Below are positions 42,096 to 51,145 of a DNA stretch of 64,000 bases, in pieces (the first letter of the stretch is position 1; each line of letters starts with the position of its first letter). A program made the translations under genes and the position numbers. The notes below the pieces were generated by a model that was not told the DNA's origin, did no database searches, and saw nothing but the letters and a program-made list of their open reading frames with translations. The DNA is from JBLEFH01 sp047345645 (GTDB lineage Bacteria > Pseudomonadota > Alphaproteobacteria > Rhodobacterales > Rhodobacteraceae): the NCBI GenBank assembly GCA_047345645.1, contig JBLEFH010000004.1; one strand, 5' to 3'.

Positions 42096-43385
42096 ATGGA
42101 CACGATTTTTGCGCTATCGACAGCTCCAGGGCGCGCCGGTGTTGCCGTGATGCGGGTGTCCGGGCCAGCTGTTGCTCGTGTGGCAAACAGGCTTATGTCC
42201 TCGATGCCGGCGCCGCGCCGCGCCGCAGTTCGGGTGATTTCCGATGGGGATGACGCGATAGACGAGGCGCTGGTCCTCTATTTTCCTATGGGTGAGAGCT
42301 TCACCGGTGAAGAGGTTTTGGAGTTGCATCTTCATGGGAGTCCGGCAGTCGTCTCGCGCGTTTCGTCAATCCTTTCTGAGATTGACGATGTCCGTGCTGC
42401 GGAGGCTGGCGAATTTACGCGGCGCGCTATGGAAAACGGCCGCCTCGATTTGGCGGAAGTCGAGGGTCTCGCTGATCTGATCGACGCGGAAACGGAGGCT
42501 CAGCGACGCCAGGCGCTTGTGGTCATGCGGGGCGGGTTAACCGAAAAGGTTGAGTCTTGGCGGCACGATTTGCTTCGAGCGGCGGCTTTGATTGAGGCGA
42601 CGATCGATTTTGCGGATGAAGAGGTTCCGGTAGATGTTTCTCCTGAGGTTAGTGAGCTATTAGAACGACTAAAGGAAAGTCTCAAAGGAGAAATTGCGGC
42701 GGCGCATGTCGCGGAGCGTATTCGCGATGGTTTCGAGGTCGCGATTTTGGGTCGCCCGAATGTCGGAAAGTCGACGCTCCTGAACCGTATCGCGGGGCGT
42801 GATGTGGCGATCACGTCGGAGATTGCTGGAACAACACGGGATGTGATCGAAGTCCGAACCGATCTGGGTGGATTGCCGGTGACGTTCCTCGATACTGCAG
42901 GGTTGCGTGAAACCGAGGATGTTGTCGAATCGGTCGGTGTGGATTGGGCACGGAAGCGCGCGGCGGAGGCGGATCTTCGCGTCATTCTTCTTGAGGAAGA
43001 TGTCAGCGAAATAGAAGACATGGCTGTCACCGTGAAGCCGCAGGATATTGTCCGCTTTGGAAAGGCGGATATCCCGGGCCGCAGCACTGGTGTTTCGGGA
43101 AAGTCGGGTGAGGGCCTTAGCGAGCTTCTTGACGAGATTAAGTCGCGACTTGAGCCCAAACTTCAGATCGGTGCCACCGCCATTCGTGAGCGCCAGCGGA
43201 GGGCGGTTGAACAAGCACTGGCGTCTATTGATCGAGCATCTGTCGCGTTAGACAATGACGAGAACTCGGAGTTGATCGCGCTAGAGATCAGAGACGCTTT
43301 ATATGCGCTCGACAATTTGATAGGACGTGTGGGTGTTGAAGATATCCTTGGCGAGATATTTTCGAGTTTCTGCATCGGAAAATAG
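42096..43385 (+). CDS. mnmE: tRNA modification GTPase MnmE
   Basis: 429 residues. The N-terminal formyl-THF-binding domain (MDTIFALSTAPGRAGVAVMR) is followed by a helical domain, an inserted GTPase with G1 loop GRPNVGKST and DTAGLRE (G3), and the C-terminal FCIGK with the catalytic cysteine. With MnmG it adds carboxymethylaminomethyl groups to wobble uridines. I chose the ATG at 42096 after GGAGAGG. Its TAG stop is directly followed by the mnmG start, so the partner subunits are translated from one message. Confidence 0.96.
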   Translation: MDTIFALSTAPGRAGVAVMRVSGPAVARVANRLMSSMPAPRRAAVRVISDGDDAIDEALVLYFPMGESFTGEEVLELHLHGSPAVVSRVSSILSEIDDVRAAEAGEFTRRAMENGRLDLAEVEGLADLIDAETEAQRRQALVVMRGGLTEKVESWRHDLLRAAALIEATIDFADEEVPVDVSPEVSELLERLKESLKGEIAAAHVAERIRDGFEVAILGRPNVGKSTLLNRIAGRDVAITSEIAGTTRDVIEVRTDLGGLPVTFLDTAGLRETEDVVESVGVDWARKRAAEADLRVILLEEDVSEIEDMAVTVKPQDIVRFGKADIPGRSTGVSGKSGEGLSELLDEIKSRLEPKLQIGATAIRERQRRAVEQALASIDRASVALDNDENSELIALEIRDALYALDNLIGRVGVEDILGEIFSSFCIGK

Positions 43386-45260
43386 GTGTTTCACGTGAAA
43401 CAGGCGAATTTTGATGTTGTTGTGATCGGCGGCGGCCATGCTGGCACCGAAGCTGCCGCTGCGGCCGCGCGCCTTGGTGTCCGCGTGGCACTAGTAACGC
43501 ATCGCGCGGATCGTATTGGCGAGATGTCCTGCAATCCGGCGATTGGTGGCCTCGGAAAGGGCCATCTTGTCCGTGAAATTGACGCGCTTGGCGGGTTGAT
43601 GGGCGTTTGCGCAGATCAGGGCGCTATCCAGTATCGTCTTCTGAACCGCCGGAAAGGTCCCGCCGTTCAGGGCCCGCGTGCTCAAATGGATCGTGTGAAA
43701 TATCGCGAGGCGATCCAACGGGCGGTCGCGGACACCAGCATCCGAGTTATTTCCGCAGGCGTAGATGATCTGCTGACCGTCGGCAGCCGAGTGACTGGCG
43801 TTGTTCTGGAAGATGGAAGTGAAATCCATGCACGGGCAGTCGTTCTAACGACCGGGACGTTTTTGAGTGGCGTCATCCATATGGGCACGGAGCAAATTCC
43901 TGCTGGTCGCATGGGCGATCCTGCGGCGACAGCGCTCGGGCAGCGTCTTCGTGGTTTGGAATTACCGCTCGGGCGGTTGAAAACAGGGACACCGCCGCGT
44001 CTGCGTGCATCGTCGATTGACTGGGAAAGCCTGGAGGAGCAACCCGGCGATGATTCGCCGACCTATCTATCCTTCCGCACGAAGGAAACGCATCTCCCGC
44101 AGATTTCATGCGCTATCACGCATACGAACAGCCAAACGCACGACATTATTCGCGCCAATCTCGATAAGTCGGCCATGTATGGCGGGACGATAGAAGGCGT
44201 GGGCCCGCGCTATTGTCCGTCGATTGAGGACAAAATTACGCGTTTCGCGGATAAGGACTCCCATCAGGTTTTCCTCGAGCCTGAGGGTTTGGACTGGGAT
44301 GTTGTCTATCCGAATGGCATTTCGACGTCGCTCCCCGTTGATGTGCAACAGGATTATGTCCGCTCAATGAAGGGGTTGGAGCAGGTCGAGATTTTGCAGC
44401 CGGGTTATGCGATCGAGTATGACTACGTCGATCCGCGTGCTTTGTCGCGTGAGTTGGAGCTCCAATCGCTCGAAAACCTTTGGCTCGCCGGGCAGATCAA
44501 CGGGACCACGGGGTATGAGGAGGCGGGCGCTCAAGGCCTGCTCGCAGGAGCCAACGCGGCCCTTCGTGTGCTCGACAAAGCGCCTTTGGTTTTCGACCGG
44601 GCAACCGCCTATATCGGCGTGATGATCGACGATTTGGTTACGCGCGGTGTTTCCGAGCCGTATCGAATGTTCACCTCGCGCGCCGAATACCGTCTGAGCC
44701 TTCGGGTTGACAATGCGGATCAGCGTCTGACGCCGATTGCACGCGAATACGGGCTCATTGATGATGAACATTGGCAGCATTATTCGGAGAAAGCGGAGAA
44801 GATTGAGGCTTTGACGTCTACTTTGGAGGGCTTGGAGCTTACACCGCAGGAGGCTGCGATACATGGGCTGAAGCTGAATCAGGACGGCGTGCGCCGCGAC
44901 GCTGTGACACTGCTTTCTTACGCGGATATCCATTTTGCTGATCTTCAGAATATCTGGCCGGAGCTTGAAGATGCGGAGCCGGAGATTGCGGCCCAAATCG
45001 AACGGGATGCGCTTTATGCGCAGTATTTGAAGCGTCAGACGAGCGATATTGATGCGATGCGCCGCGATGAGGCGTTGGCTATTCCCGCGGACCTAGCCTT
45101 CGCGGAGATCTCCGGTCTTTCGAACGAACTTCGTGGCAAGTTGAAGAAAATTCGTCCGGAAACGATTGGGCAGGCATCGCGCATCGAGGGGATGACCCCC
45201 GCAGCTTTGACGTTGCTGATCGCGCGGATCCGTTTGCATGAGAAGCGTTTGTCGGCGTGA
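43386..45260 (+). CDS. mnmG: tRNA uridine-5-carboxymethylaminomethyl modification enzyme MnmG
   Basis: 624 residues. The FAD site VVVIGGGHAGTEAA begins at residue 11; the conserved MSCNPAIGGLGKGH segment and the C-terminal RSSG-like MnmE-binding region follow. The GTG start at 43386 immediately follows the mnmE TAG. The first six codons, reading Met-Phe-His-Val-Lys-Gln, are largely the parS site TGTTTCACGTGAAACA, so the N-terminal peptide is dictated by the centromere. An internal GTG (codon 4) could be an alternative start. Overlap with rsmG is GTGA. Confidence 0.96.
   Translation: MFHVKQANFDVVVIGGGHAGTEAAAAAARLGVRVALVTHRADRIGEMSCNPAIGGLGKGHLVREIDALGGLMGVCADQGAIQYRLLNRRKGPAVQGPRAQMDRVKYREAIQRAVADTSIRVISAGVDDLLTVGSRVTGVVLEDGSEIHARAVVLTTGTFLSGVIHMGTEQIPAGRMGDPAATALGQRLRGLELPLGRLKTGTPPRLRASSIDWESLEEQPGDDSPTYLSFRTKETHLPQISCAITHTNSQTHDIIRANLDKSAMYGGTIEGVGPRYCPSIEDKITRFADKDSHQVFLEPEGLDWDVVYPNGISTSLPVDVQQDYVRSMKGLEQVEILQPGYAIEYDYVDPRALSRELELQSLENLWLAGQINGTTGYEEAGAQGLLAGANAALRVLDKAPLVFDRATAYIGVMIDDLVTRGVSEPYRMFTSRAEYRLSLRVDNADQRLTPIAREYGLIDDEHWQHYSEKAEKIEALTSTLEGLELTPQEAAIHGLKLNQDGVRRDAVTLLSYADIHFADLQNIWPELEDAEPEIAAQIERDALYAQYLKRQTSDIDAMRRDEALAIPADLAFAEISGLSNELRGKLKKIRPETIGQASRIEGMTPAALTLLIARIRLHEKRLSA
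43387..43402. promoter_or_regulatory. parS centromere site (perfect)
   Basis: TGTTTCACGTGAAACA, identical to the consensus ParB-binding 16-mer, overlaps the GTG start of mnmG. It lies about 3.2 kb from the predicted origin and 3.3 kb before parB. Confidence 0.92.
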
Positions 45261-45874
45261 CGTCTCTCTGGACGGAAAAATATAGCGCGAAAAGTCAGGC
45301 CGGGCTCACCGCCTATGCGGCACTTCTGCGGAAGTGGAATCCTGCGATTAACTTGGTTTCTCCAAAAACCTTGGATCAAATTGAAGATCGCCATCTTCGG
45401 GACAGCGCGCAGGTTTTCGAGGTTTTGCCTGAAGATGCACAGCATTTGGTGGATTTTGGGTCGGGTGGGGGCCTGCCGGCACTGGTCTTGGCGATTTTGG
45501 CCGATGGCGAGAGCAGGGCTCTCAAAACAACCATGATCGAGTCCGATAAACGTAAATCGGCCTTTTTGCGTACGGTTGCCTTGGAGTTGGGCTTAACCAA
45601 CGCTCATGTCATCGCTGATCGGGTCGAGAATGTGCCAAATCAAGGTGCGGATATCATAACGGCCCGCGCGCTCGCGCCTCTGTCACAGCTTTTGGATTAT
45701 GCCGCGATCCACGCAACCCTCGAAACACGCTGCTTTTTTCTCAAGGGGAAGCAATATCGCGCTGAAATTGATCAGGCGGCGCAAGATCACCGCTTTAGCT
45801 ACACCGTGCATCCCAGTATAACGGAGCGAGGAGCCGCGCTTTTGGAGATTGGAGACGTTTATCATGGGGCATGA
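45257..45874 (+). CDS. rsmG: 16S rRNA m7G527 methyltransferase RsmG
   Basis: 205 residues. The SAM-binding loop VDFGSGGGLPALVLAI and the ALELGLTNAHVI stretch fit RsmG (GidB). It methylates G527 of 16S rRNA. The start is GTG overlapping the mnmG stop. The 3' end overlaps the parA start by 11 nt. The order mnmG-rsmG-parA-parB is the ancestral gid-par arrangement near the origin. Confidence 0.94.
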   Translation: MTSLWTEKYSAKSQAGLTAYAALLRKWNPAINLVSPKTLDQIEDRHLRDSAQVFEVLPEDAQHLVDFGSGGGLPALVLAILADGESRALKTTMIESDKRKSAFLRTVALELGLTNAHVIADRVENVPNQGADIITARALAPLSQLLDYAAIHATLETRCFFLKGKQYRAEIDQAAQDHRFSYTVHPSITERGAALLEIGDVYHGA

Positions 45875-46673
45875 AACCAAGATTTTCGCGATTGCCAACC
45901 AGAAGGGCGGCGTTGGCAAGACGACGACAGCGATTAACCTCGGCACGGCGCTTGCGGTCTTCGGGCGACGCGTGTTGCTGATCGACTTGGATCCGCAGGG
46001 GAATGCGTCTACGGGTCTCGGGGTGTCTTATGATGATCGGACCGCGACGAGTTACGATTTGATCGTGGATAGCGTGCCGCTGAAAGAGATTATCCGCGAG
46101 TCGAGTGTTCCTGGCCTCTCGATTGCGCCGTCGAACTCGGATTTGAGCTCGGCCGATATGGCGCTCGTTTCGGAGAAGGGGCGGCTGTTTCGGCTAAAGA
46201 CAGCGCTCGACCTCTATGATGGCGAGAAATTCGACTATGTGCTGATCGATTGTCCGCCGTCGCTTAACCTGTTGACTTTGAACTCACTTGTAGCGGCGAG
46301 CGATGTGATTGTGCCGCTCCAGTGCGAATTCTTCGCGCTCGAAGGGTTGTCTCAACTTATGCAGACGATCAAGGAAATTCGCGACGGATTGAACCCCGGT
46401 TTGCGGATTCAGGGGATTGTGCTGACGATGTATGACCGCCGGAACAATCTGTCGGAGATGGTCGAGAAAGATGTGCGGAGCAATCTTGGCCGTTTGGTTT
46501 TTGAGACGATCATTCCGCGGAACGTGCGGTTGAGTGAAGCGCCGTCGCATGCGCTTCCGGCGCTCATTTACGACCATAAAAGCACGGGGAGTATTGCGTA
46601 TCAGAAGCTTGCGGCGGAACTTTTGAACCGTGTAGGCGATGCTGAGGAGCTTGAGGAAAGGACAGGATCATGA
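45864..46673 (+). CDS. parA: chromosome partitioning ATPase ParA
   Basis: 269 residues. The deviant Walker A motif KGGVGKTT lies at 14-21 and the DLDPQGNASTGLGV segment and DYVLIDCPPSLNLLTLN follow. ParA forms a DNA-bound ATP-dependent gradient that pulls the ParB-parS complex. I chose the ATG at 45864 after GGAGACG; an in-frame ATG 15 nt upstream adds five residues without similarity. It overlaps parB by ATGA. Confidence 0.96.
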   Translation: MGHETKIFAIANQKGGVGKTTTAINLGTALAVFGRRVLLIDLDPQGNASTGLGVSYDDRTATSYDLIVDSVPLKEIIRESSVPGLSIAPSNSDLSSADMALVSEKGRLFRLKTALDLYDGEKFDYVLIDCPPSLNLLTLNSLVAASDVIVPLQCEFFALEGLSQLMQTIKEIRDGLNPGLRIQGIVLTMYDRRNNLSEMVEKDVRSNLGRLVFETIIPRNVRLSEAPSHALPALIYDHKSTGSIAYQKLAAELLNRVGDAEELEERTGS

Positions 46674-47542
46674 GCGGATCGAACGAAAAACGGGGTCTTG
46701 GGCGCGGATTGAGCGCACTTCTTGCGGATGCGGAGTATGAAGAAAGCGAACCGACGACCTCTGCGGACAGCCATATTGCGATTGATTTGATCCGTCCGAA
46801 TCCAGACCAGCCGCGGAAGTCGTTTCGGCAGGAAGATCTTGAAAACCTTGCCTCTTCTATCCGACGTAAAGGGGTTATTCAGCCGCTGATCGTGCGGAAG
46901 GATCCGGAGAGTCCACGTGTTTACCAGATCGTCGCAGGGGAGCGGCGCTGGCGAGCGGCGCAGATGGCGCGGCTTCATGAGGTGCCGGTTGTCATTCGCA
47001 ATCTGAGCGAGGCCGAAGTTCTCGAGATTGCGATTATCGAGAATGTGCAGCGTTCGGATTTGAACCCCATTGAGGAGGCGCTTGGCTATCGGCAACTGCT
47101 AGAAAAGTTCAGTCATACGCAGGAGCGACTCGCTGAGGTGATCGGGAAGAGCCGTAGTCATATTGCCAATAGTTTGCGGCTGTTGACGTTGCCGGAGCCG
47201 GTGCAGGCGCTCGTTGTGTCCGGGGGGTTGAGCGCGGGTCATGCTCGTGCGTTGATTACGTCGGAGAATGCGGCTGAGTTGGCGCAGAAGGTTGTGAAGG
47301 GTGATCTGTCGGTCCGTGAGACGGAGAAGCTTGTTCGCGCCGAGAAAGAGCCGAAGGCGGATAGCAAAGAGAAGCTCACCGGCAAAGACAGCGACACCAA
47401 GGCGCTTGAGGGGGATTTGGCGGCGCATCTGCGGATGAAGGTCGATATCCGCCATAATCAGGCGAAGGAGACGGGCGAACTTCGGATCAGCTACAAGAAT
47501 TTGGAGGAACTGGAAGCGCTTTGCCAGTTGCTGAGCCGTTAA
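46670..47542 (+). CDS. parB: chromosome partitioning protein ParB
   Basis: 290 residues. The N-terminal RGLGRGLSALL ParA-interacting peptide precedes the CTP-binding domain with PNPDQPRKSF and the box GERRWRAAQM, the helix-turn-helix VIGKSRSHIANSLRLL, and a C-terminal dimerisation domain (about 235-290). It binds the parS sites listed here and spreads as a CTP-dependent clamp. Its TAA is shared in a TTAA with the convergent hemW stop. Confidence 0.96.
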   Translation: MSGSNEKRGLGRGLSALLADAEYEESEPTTSADSHIAIDLIRPNPDQPRKSFRQEDLENLASSIRRKGVIQPLIVRKDPESPRVYQIVAGERRWRAAQMARLHEVPVVIRNLSEAEVLEIAIIENVQRSDLNPIEEALGYRQLLEKFSHTQERLAEVIGKSRSHIANSLRLLTLPEPVQALVVSGGLSAGHARALITSENAAELAQKVVKGDLSVRETEKLVRAEKEPKADSKEKLTGKDSDTKALEGDLAAHLRMKVDIRHNQAKETGELRISYKNLEELEALCQLLSR

Positions 47543-48666
47543 GTGAGCAGCATTTCAATCAAGCGATTGAGGACAGGGCGGCCCTTCGAGGTCGCCTTTA
47601 ATTTTGTGTTGGTGCGGGCGAGATAGCCGCTGTCGATGAGGTCGCGAAGATTGGATTGGTTCAGGCCATCGTCGAGCTTTTCGAGGGGGAGGCCATCGGT
47701 GAGGCGGAGGCCCATCATGACGGTTTCCTCAAATTGTTCTTCTGCGGTCACAGCCTGACGGAGAGATTCTCCATTGTCGCGCTCGGCGTCCTTTAACCAA
47801 ACTGCCGGCGCAAGCTGTGTCTCTGTCGCCCATTTCGTTTCACGTGAAACAAACCGGCCATGCGCGCCCGGACCAAGCCCAATGTAGTCGCCATAATTCC
47901 AATAAATCAGGTTGTGGCGGCTTTCTGCGCCCGGTCTGGCATGGTTGGAAATTTCATAGGCTGGCAGTCCAGCGCGCTCGGTCTCTTCTTGGGTTAACTC
48001 GTAAAAATCGGCGCCGAGGTCGGGCGAGGGCAGGCCGCGCAGCTTGCCGCGTTTGTAGAGATCGCCGAAGCGGGTGCCGGGCTCGATGGTGAGTTGGTAG
48101 AGGGAGAAGTGATCGACGGCCATGGCGGTGGCTTCGCGGAGTTCTTTTCGCCAGTCGTCCAGCGTTTGATCTTGGCGCGCGTAGATTAGATCGAAGCTGA
48201 CACGGTCGAAAATCTTGCGGGCCGTATCGAAGGCGGTGCGGGCTTCGGCGACGCTGTGGAGTCGGCCGAGACGTTTTAGATCCGCGTCGTTCATCGCTTG
48301 GATGCCCATGGAGATGCGGTTGACCCCTGCGTCTGCGTACCCACGGAAGCGGTTGGCTTCTACAGATGTGGGGTTTGCTTCGAGTGTGATCTCTATATTT
48401 GGTGCGGTTGCCCAGGTTTTGCGGATTTCGTCGAGGATACCGTGAACTGTCTCTGGGGCCATCAGGCTCGGCGTTCCGCCGCCAAAAAACACGGTTTCGA
48501 CGCGTTTTTCGCGCAGTTCACGCCCCATGCGCTGGATTTCCGACTGAAACGCGCGGAGCCAGCGGGTTTGGTCCACTTGCGACACCACATGGCTGTTGAA
48601 GTCGCAATAGGGGCATTTAGCGGCGCAGAAGGGCCAGTGGATGTAGACGCCGAGGCCGTCAGCCAA
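47539..48666 (-). CDS. hemW: HemW heme chaperone / radical SAM protein
   Basis: 375 residues. The radical SAM motif is Cys14-x3-Cys18-x2-Cys21 (FCAAKCPYC), followed by GGGTPSL and a C-terminal HemN-type domain. HemW is a heme-binding protein, not a coproporphyrinogen dehydrogenase, though it is often mislabelled. The start appears to be TTG at 48666, with GGAG about 7 nt upstream and the family sequence GVYIHWPFC following at once. It overlaps the end of rdgB by 8 nt. A one-mismatch parS copy lies inside it at 47836. Confidence 0.92.
   Translation of the reverse strand: MADGLGVYIHWPFCAAKCPYCDFNSHVVSQVDQTRWLRAFQSEIQRMGRELREKRVETVFFGGGTPSLMAPETVHGILDEIRKTWATAPNIEITLEANPTSVEANRFRGYADAGVNRISMGIQAMNDADLKRLGRLHSVAEARTAFDTARKIFDRVSFDLIYARQDQTLDDWRKELREATAMAVDHFSLYQLTIEPGTRFGDLYKRGKLRGLPSPDLGADFYELTQEETERAGLPAYEISNHARPGAESRHNLIYWNYGDYIGLGPGAHGRFVSRETKWATETQLAPAVWLKDAERDNGESLRQAVTAEEQFEETVMMGLRLTDGLPLEKLDDGLNQSNLRDLIDSGYLARTNTKLKATSKGRPVLNRLIEMLLT
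47836..47851. promoter_or_regulatory. parS-like site (15 of 16)
   Basis: CGTTTCACGTGAAACA differs from parS only at the first base and keeps the full 14-bp palindrome. It lies within hemW, 4.4 kb from the perfect site. Confidence 0.8.
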
Positions 48667-49270
48667 AGATCTGCTCCATCAGTTTGTGGATCGCGCGGGC
48701 GCGGTGGCTGATGCGGTTTTTCTCCTCCGGCGCCATTTCGGCGAAAGTGCGGGTCTCGCCGTCGGGCTGAAACATCGGGTCGAAGCCGTGGCCAGTCTGG
48801 CCGCGATAGGGCCAGGCGAGGGTGCCGTTGACTTCACCGACCGCGCGGACCTCTTCGCCGTCGGGCCAGATCATCACGAGGGTGCAGTTGAAATGCGCGG
48901 TCCAGGGGGCCGGGATCTCCGCCTCTTCCAGCGCGGCGTTGACCTTTTCCATGGCCATGGGGAAGTCGCGGCCCTCAGGGGTTTCGGCCCAGTCAGCGGT
49001 GTAGACGCCGGGTGCGCCGTTTAGCCCGTCCACGCAAAGGCCGCTGTCGTCGGCGAGCGCGGGAAGGCCGGTGGCCTCCATCGCTGCGCGCGCCTTGATC
49101 CGGGCGTTGCCGAGGAAGGTGGTTTCGGTCTCGTCTGGCTCGGGCAGGCCCAACTCGCCCGCGGAGACCACCTCGACGCCGCGCGGGCTGAAGAGGGCGC
49201 GAAACTCTTCGAGTTTGCCGCTATTATGGGTCGCGATGACCAGCTTGGTCTCTTCGAATTTACGGCTCAT
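48659..49270 (-). CDS. rdgB: XTP/dITP pyrophosphatase RdgB (HAM1)
   Basis: 203 residues. The N-terminal KLVIATHNSGKLEEFRALF and the central LADDSGLCVDGLNGAPGVY are hallmark motifs. It removes ITP, dITP and XTP from the nucleotide pool. Its ATG overlaps the rph stop and its 3' end overlaps hemW, giving an rph-rdgB-hemW operon as in many Alphaproteobacteria. Confidence 0.95.
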   Translation of the reverse strand: MSRKFEETKLVIATHNSGKLEEFRALFSPRGVEVVSAGELGLPEPDETETTFLGNARIKARAAMEATGLPALADDSGLCVDGLNGAPGVYTADWAETPEGRDFPMAMEKVNAALEEAEIPAPWTAHFNCTLVMIWPDGEEVRAVGEVNGTLAWPYRGQTGHGFDPMFQPDGETRTFAEMAPEEKNRISHRARAIHKLMEQIFG

Positions 49271-49980
49271 GCGGTGGCGGCTTTCTGGGCGGCGATCAAC
49301 TCGGCCATGCCTTTTTCGGCGAGATCCATCATCTGGTTGAACTCGGCGCGAGTGAAGGTTGCGCCCTCGGCGGAGCCTTGCAATTCGATAATTCCGCCGC
49401 CATCGGTCATGACGATATTGGCGTCGGTCCCGGCTTCGCTGTCCTCCAGATAGTCGAGATCGAGGACGGGCAGGCCGCCATAGACGCCGCAGGAAATCGC
49501 CGCGACATGGGATTTGATCGGGTCTTCCTTCAGCGCGCCGCTCTCGATCAGTTTGTTAACCGCGAGGCGCAGGGCGACCCAACCGCCGGTGATCGACGCG
49601 CAGCGTGTGCCGCCATCGGCCTGAATGACGTCGCAATCGACGGTGATCTGGCGCTCGCCGAGGGACAGGCGGTCCACTCCTGCGCGCAGGCTTCGGCCTA
49701 TGAGGCGCTGAATTTCCTGCGTGCGGCCCGACTGCTTGCCCGCTGTCGCTTCGCGGCGCATCCGCGAGCCGGTGGAGCGGGGCAGCATCCCGTATTCCGC
49801 CGTCACCCAGCCAAGGCCGGATTTGCGCATCCAGGGCGGCACATTCTCTTCGACCGACGCCGTGCAGAGGACATGCGTGTCGCCCATCTTAATGAGGCAG
49901 GAGCCTTCGGCATGTTTTGTCACATTCGTCTCGATGACGACATTTCGCATTTGGTCGGGGGTCCGTCCGGATGGGCGCAT
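49267..49980 (-). CDS. rph: ribonuclease PH
   Basis: 237 residues, full length. It begins MRPSGRTPDQMR and carries CTASVEENVPPW, the phosphorolytic RNase core, RTQEIQRLIGRSLR and CDVIQADGGTR. It trims tRNA 3' ends with phosphate. It is divergent from hrcA, with a 103-nt gap holding a DnaA box. E. coli K-12 rph is frameshifted, but this copy is intact. Confidence 0.95.
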   Translation of the reverse strand: MRPSGRTPDQMRNVVIETNVTKHAEGSCLIKMGDTHVLCTASVEENVPPWMRKSGLGWVTAEYGMLPRSTGSRMRREATAGKQSGRTQEIQRLIGRSLRAGVDRLSLGERQITVDCDVIQADGGTRCASITGGWVALRLAVNKLIESGALKEDPIKSHVAAISCGVYGGLPVLDLDYLEDSEAGTDANIVMTDGGGIIELQGSAEGATFTRAEFNQMMDLAEKGMAELIAAQKAATA

Positions 49981-50021
49981 GAGCTAGCTCCTTTTCACAT
50001 CTGCCCCTCCATAGAGCGAGA

Positions 50022-50030
50022 TTATCCACA
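50022..50030 (+). promoter_or_regulatory. isolated perfect DnaA box in the rph/hrcA gap
   Basis: TTATCCACA at 50022-50030, about 10 kb from the predicted origin, in the divergent control region of rph-rdgB-hemW and hrcA-grpE. The rest of the gap shows no CIRCE inverted repeat. Confidence 0.6.
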
Positions 50031-50083
50031 GGTCCACCGGGCTTGATTGACGCTGCGAGGGTGCAGGCTTACATTTCGAGGCA

Positions 50084-51145
50084 ATGCAAGAGAGACCCGA
50101 CCTCAATGACCGCGCCCGCGAGGTGTTTCGCCGCCTTGTCGAGGCCTATCTGGAAACGGGTGAGCCTGTGGGAAGCCGTGCGCTGTCGCGCGATTTTCCG
50201 GAAAAAGTGTCCCCGGCGACGATCCGCAATGTGATGCAGGATCTGGAGTATCACGGGCTGTTGGCGAGTCCCCATGTATCCGCGGGGCGGATCCCCACTC
50301 AGAGCGGGTTGCGGCTCTTTGTGGATGGGCTGATGGAGATCGGCAATCTCGACATGGAGGAGCAGCGCCGCATCGAGGCGGATATGGGCATGGAGGATGC
50401 GGACCTCACGGCCCGGCTCGACCGGGCGGGGCAGGTGCTGTCCGGCCTCACACGCGGCGCGTCGCTGGTGCTGGCACCGAAATCGGAGACGCCGATCACC
50501 CATCTGGAATTCGTCTCCCTCGGGCCGGAACGCGCCCTTGTGGTGCTGGTCACGGCGGACGGCCAGGTGGAGAACCGCGTGTTTCAGCCGCCTGTTGGCG
50601 TGACGCCCTCGGCGCTCAGAGAGGCGGCAAACTTCCTGTCCGCGATCCTTCAAGGCCGTACGCTTTCAGAAATGCGCCTTGTGGTGGCCGAAGAGATTTC
50701 CAAGCGTCGTCAGGAGCTTGACGTGCTGGCGCAGTCGCTCATTGCGAGCGGCGTGGCGCAGTGGGACCATGAGGAAAGCGACGAGGCGCGGCTGATCGTG
50801 CGGGGACGCGCCAATCTGCTCCAATCGGGGGTGGATCCGGCGGATCTCGACCGTGTGCGCGGTCTTTTCGATGATCTGGAGCGCAAGCGCGACCTTGTCC
50901 GCCTGCTCGATCTCACCGAGGGCGGAGCCGGGGTGAAGGTTTTTATCGGCTCCGAGAACAAGCTTTTTTCGCTCACGGGTTCATCTTTGGTCGTTTCGCC
51001 CTATATGGACGGATCGAAAAAGGTTATTGGCGCTGTGGGCGTGATCGGCCCGACGCGGCTCAACTATGGGCGCATCGTGCCGATTGTCGATTATACAGCG
51101 CAACTTCTGGGACGACTCGTCTCGGATGGCGATTGGAGAGGCTAA
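50084..51145 (+). CDS. hrcA: heat-inducible transcription repressor HrcA
   Basis: 353 residues. The N-terminal winged helix (VEAYLETGEPVGSRALSR, then SPATIRNVMQDLE) is followed by SPHVSAGRIPTQSGLRLFVD and a GAF-like regulatory domain. HrcA binds CIRCE elements at chaperone operons and is tuned by GroEL. No CIRCE is seen in this gap, so its targets are elsewhere. The stop overlaps grpE (TAATG). The order hrcA-grpE is conserved in the class. Confidence 0.95.
   Translation: MQERPDLNDRAREVFRRLVEAYLETGEPVGSRALSRDFPEKVSPATIRNVMQDLEYHGLLASPHVSAGRIPTQSGLRLFVDGLMEIGNLDMEEQRRIEADMGMEDADLTARLDRAGQVLSGLTRGASLVLAPKSETPITHLEFVSLGPERALVVLVTADGQVENRVFQPPVGVTPSALREAANFLSAILQGRTLSEMRLVVAEEISKRRQELDVLAQSLIASGVAQWDHEESDEARLIVRGRANLLQSGVDPADLDRVRGLFDDLERKRDLVRLLDLTEGGAGVKVFIGSENKLFSLTGSSLVVSPYMDGSKKVIGAVGVIGPTRLNYGRIVPIVDYTAQLLGRLVSDGDWRG

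Noticed and set aside
49981..50083. CIRCE element in front of hrcA
   Set aside because: No TTAGCACTC-N9-GAGTGCTAA-like inverted repeat is present.
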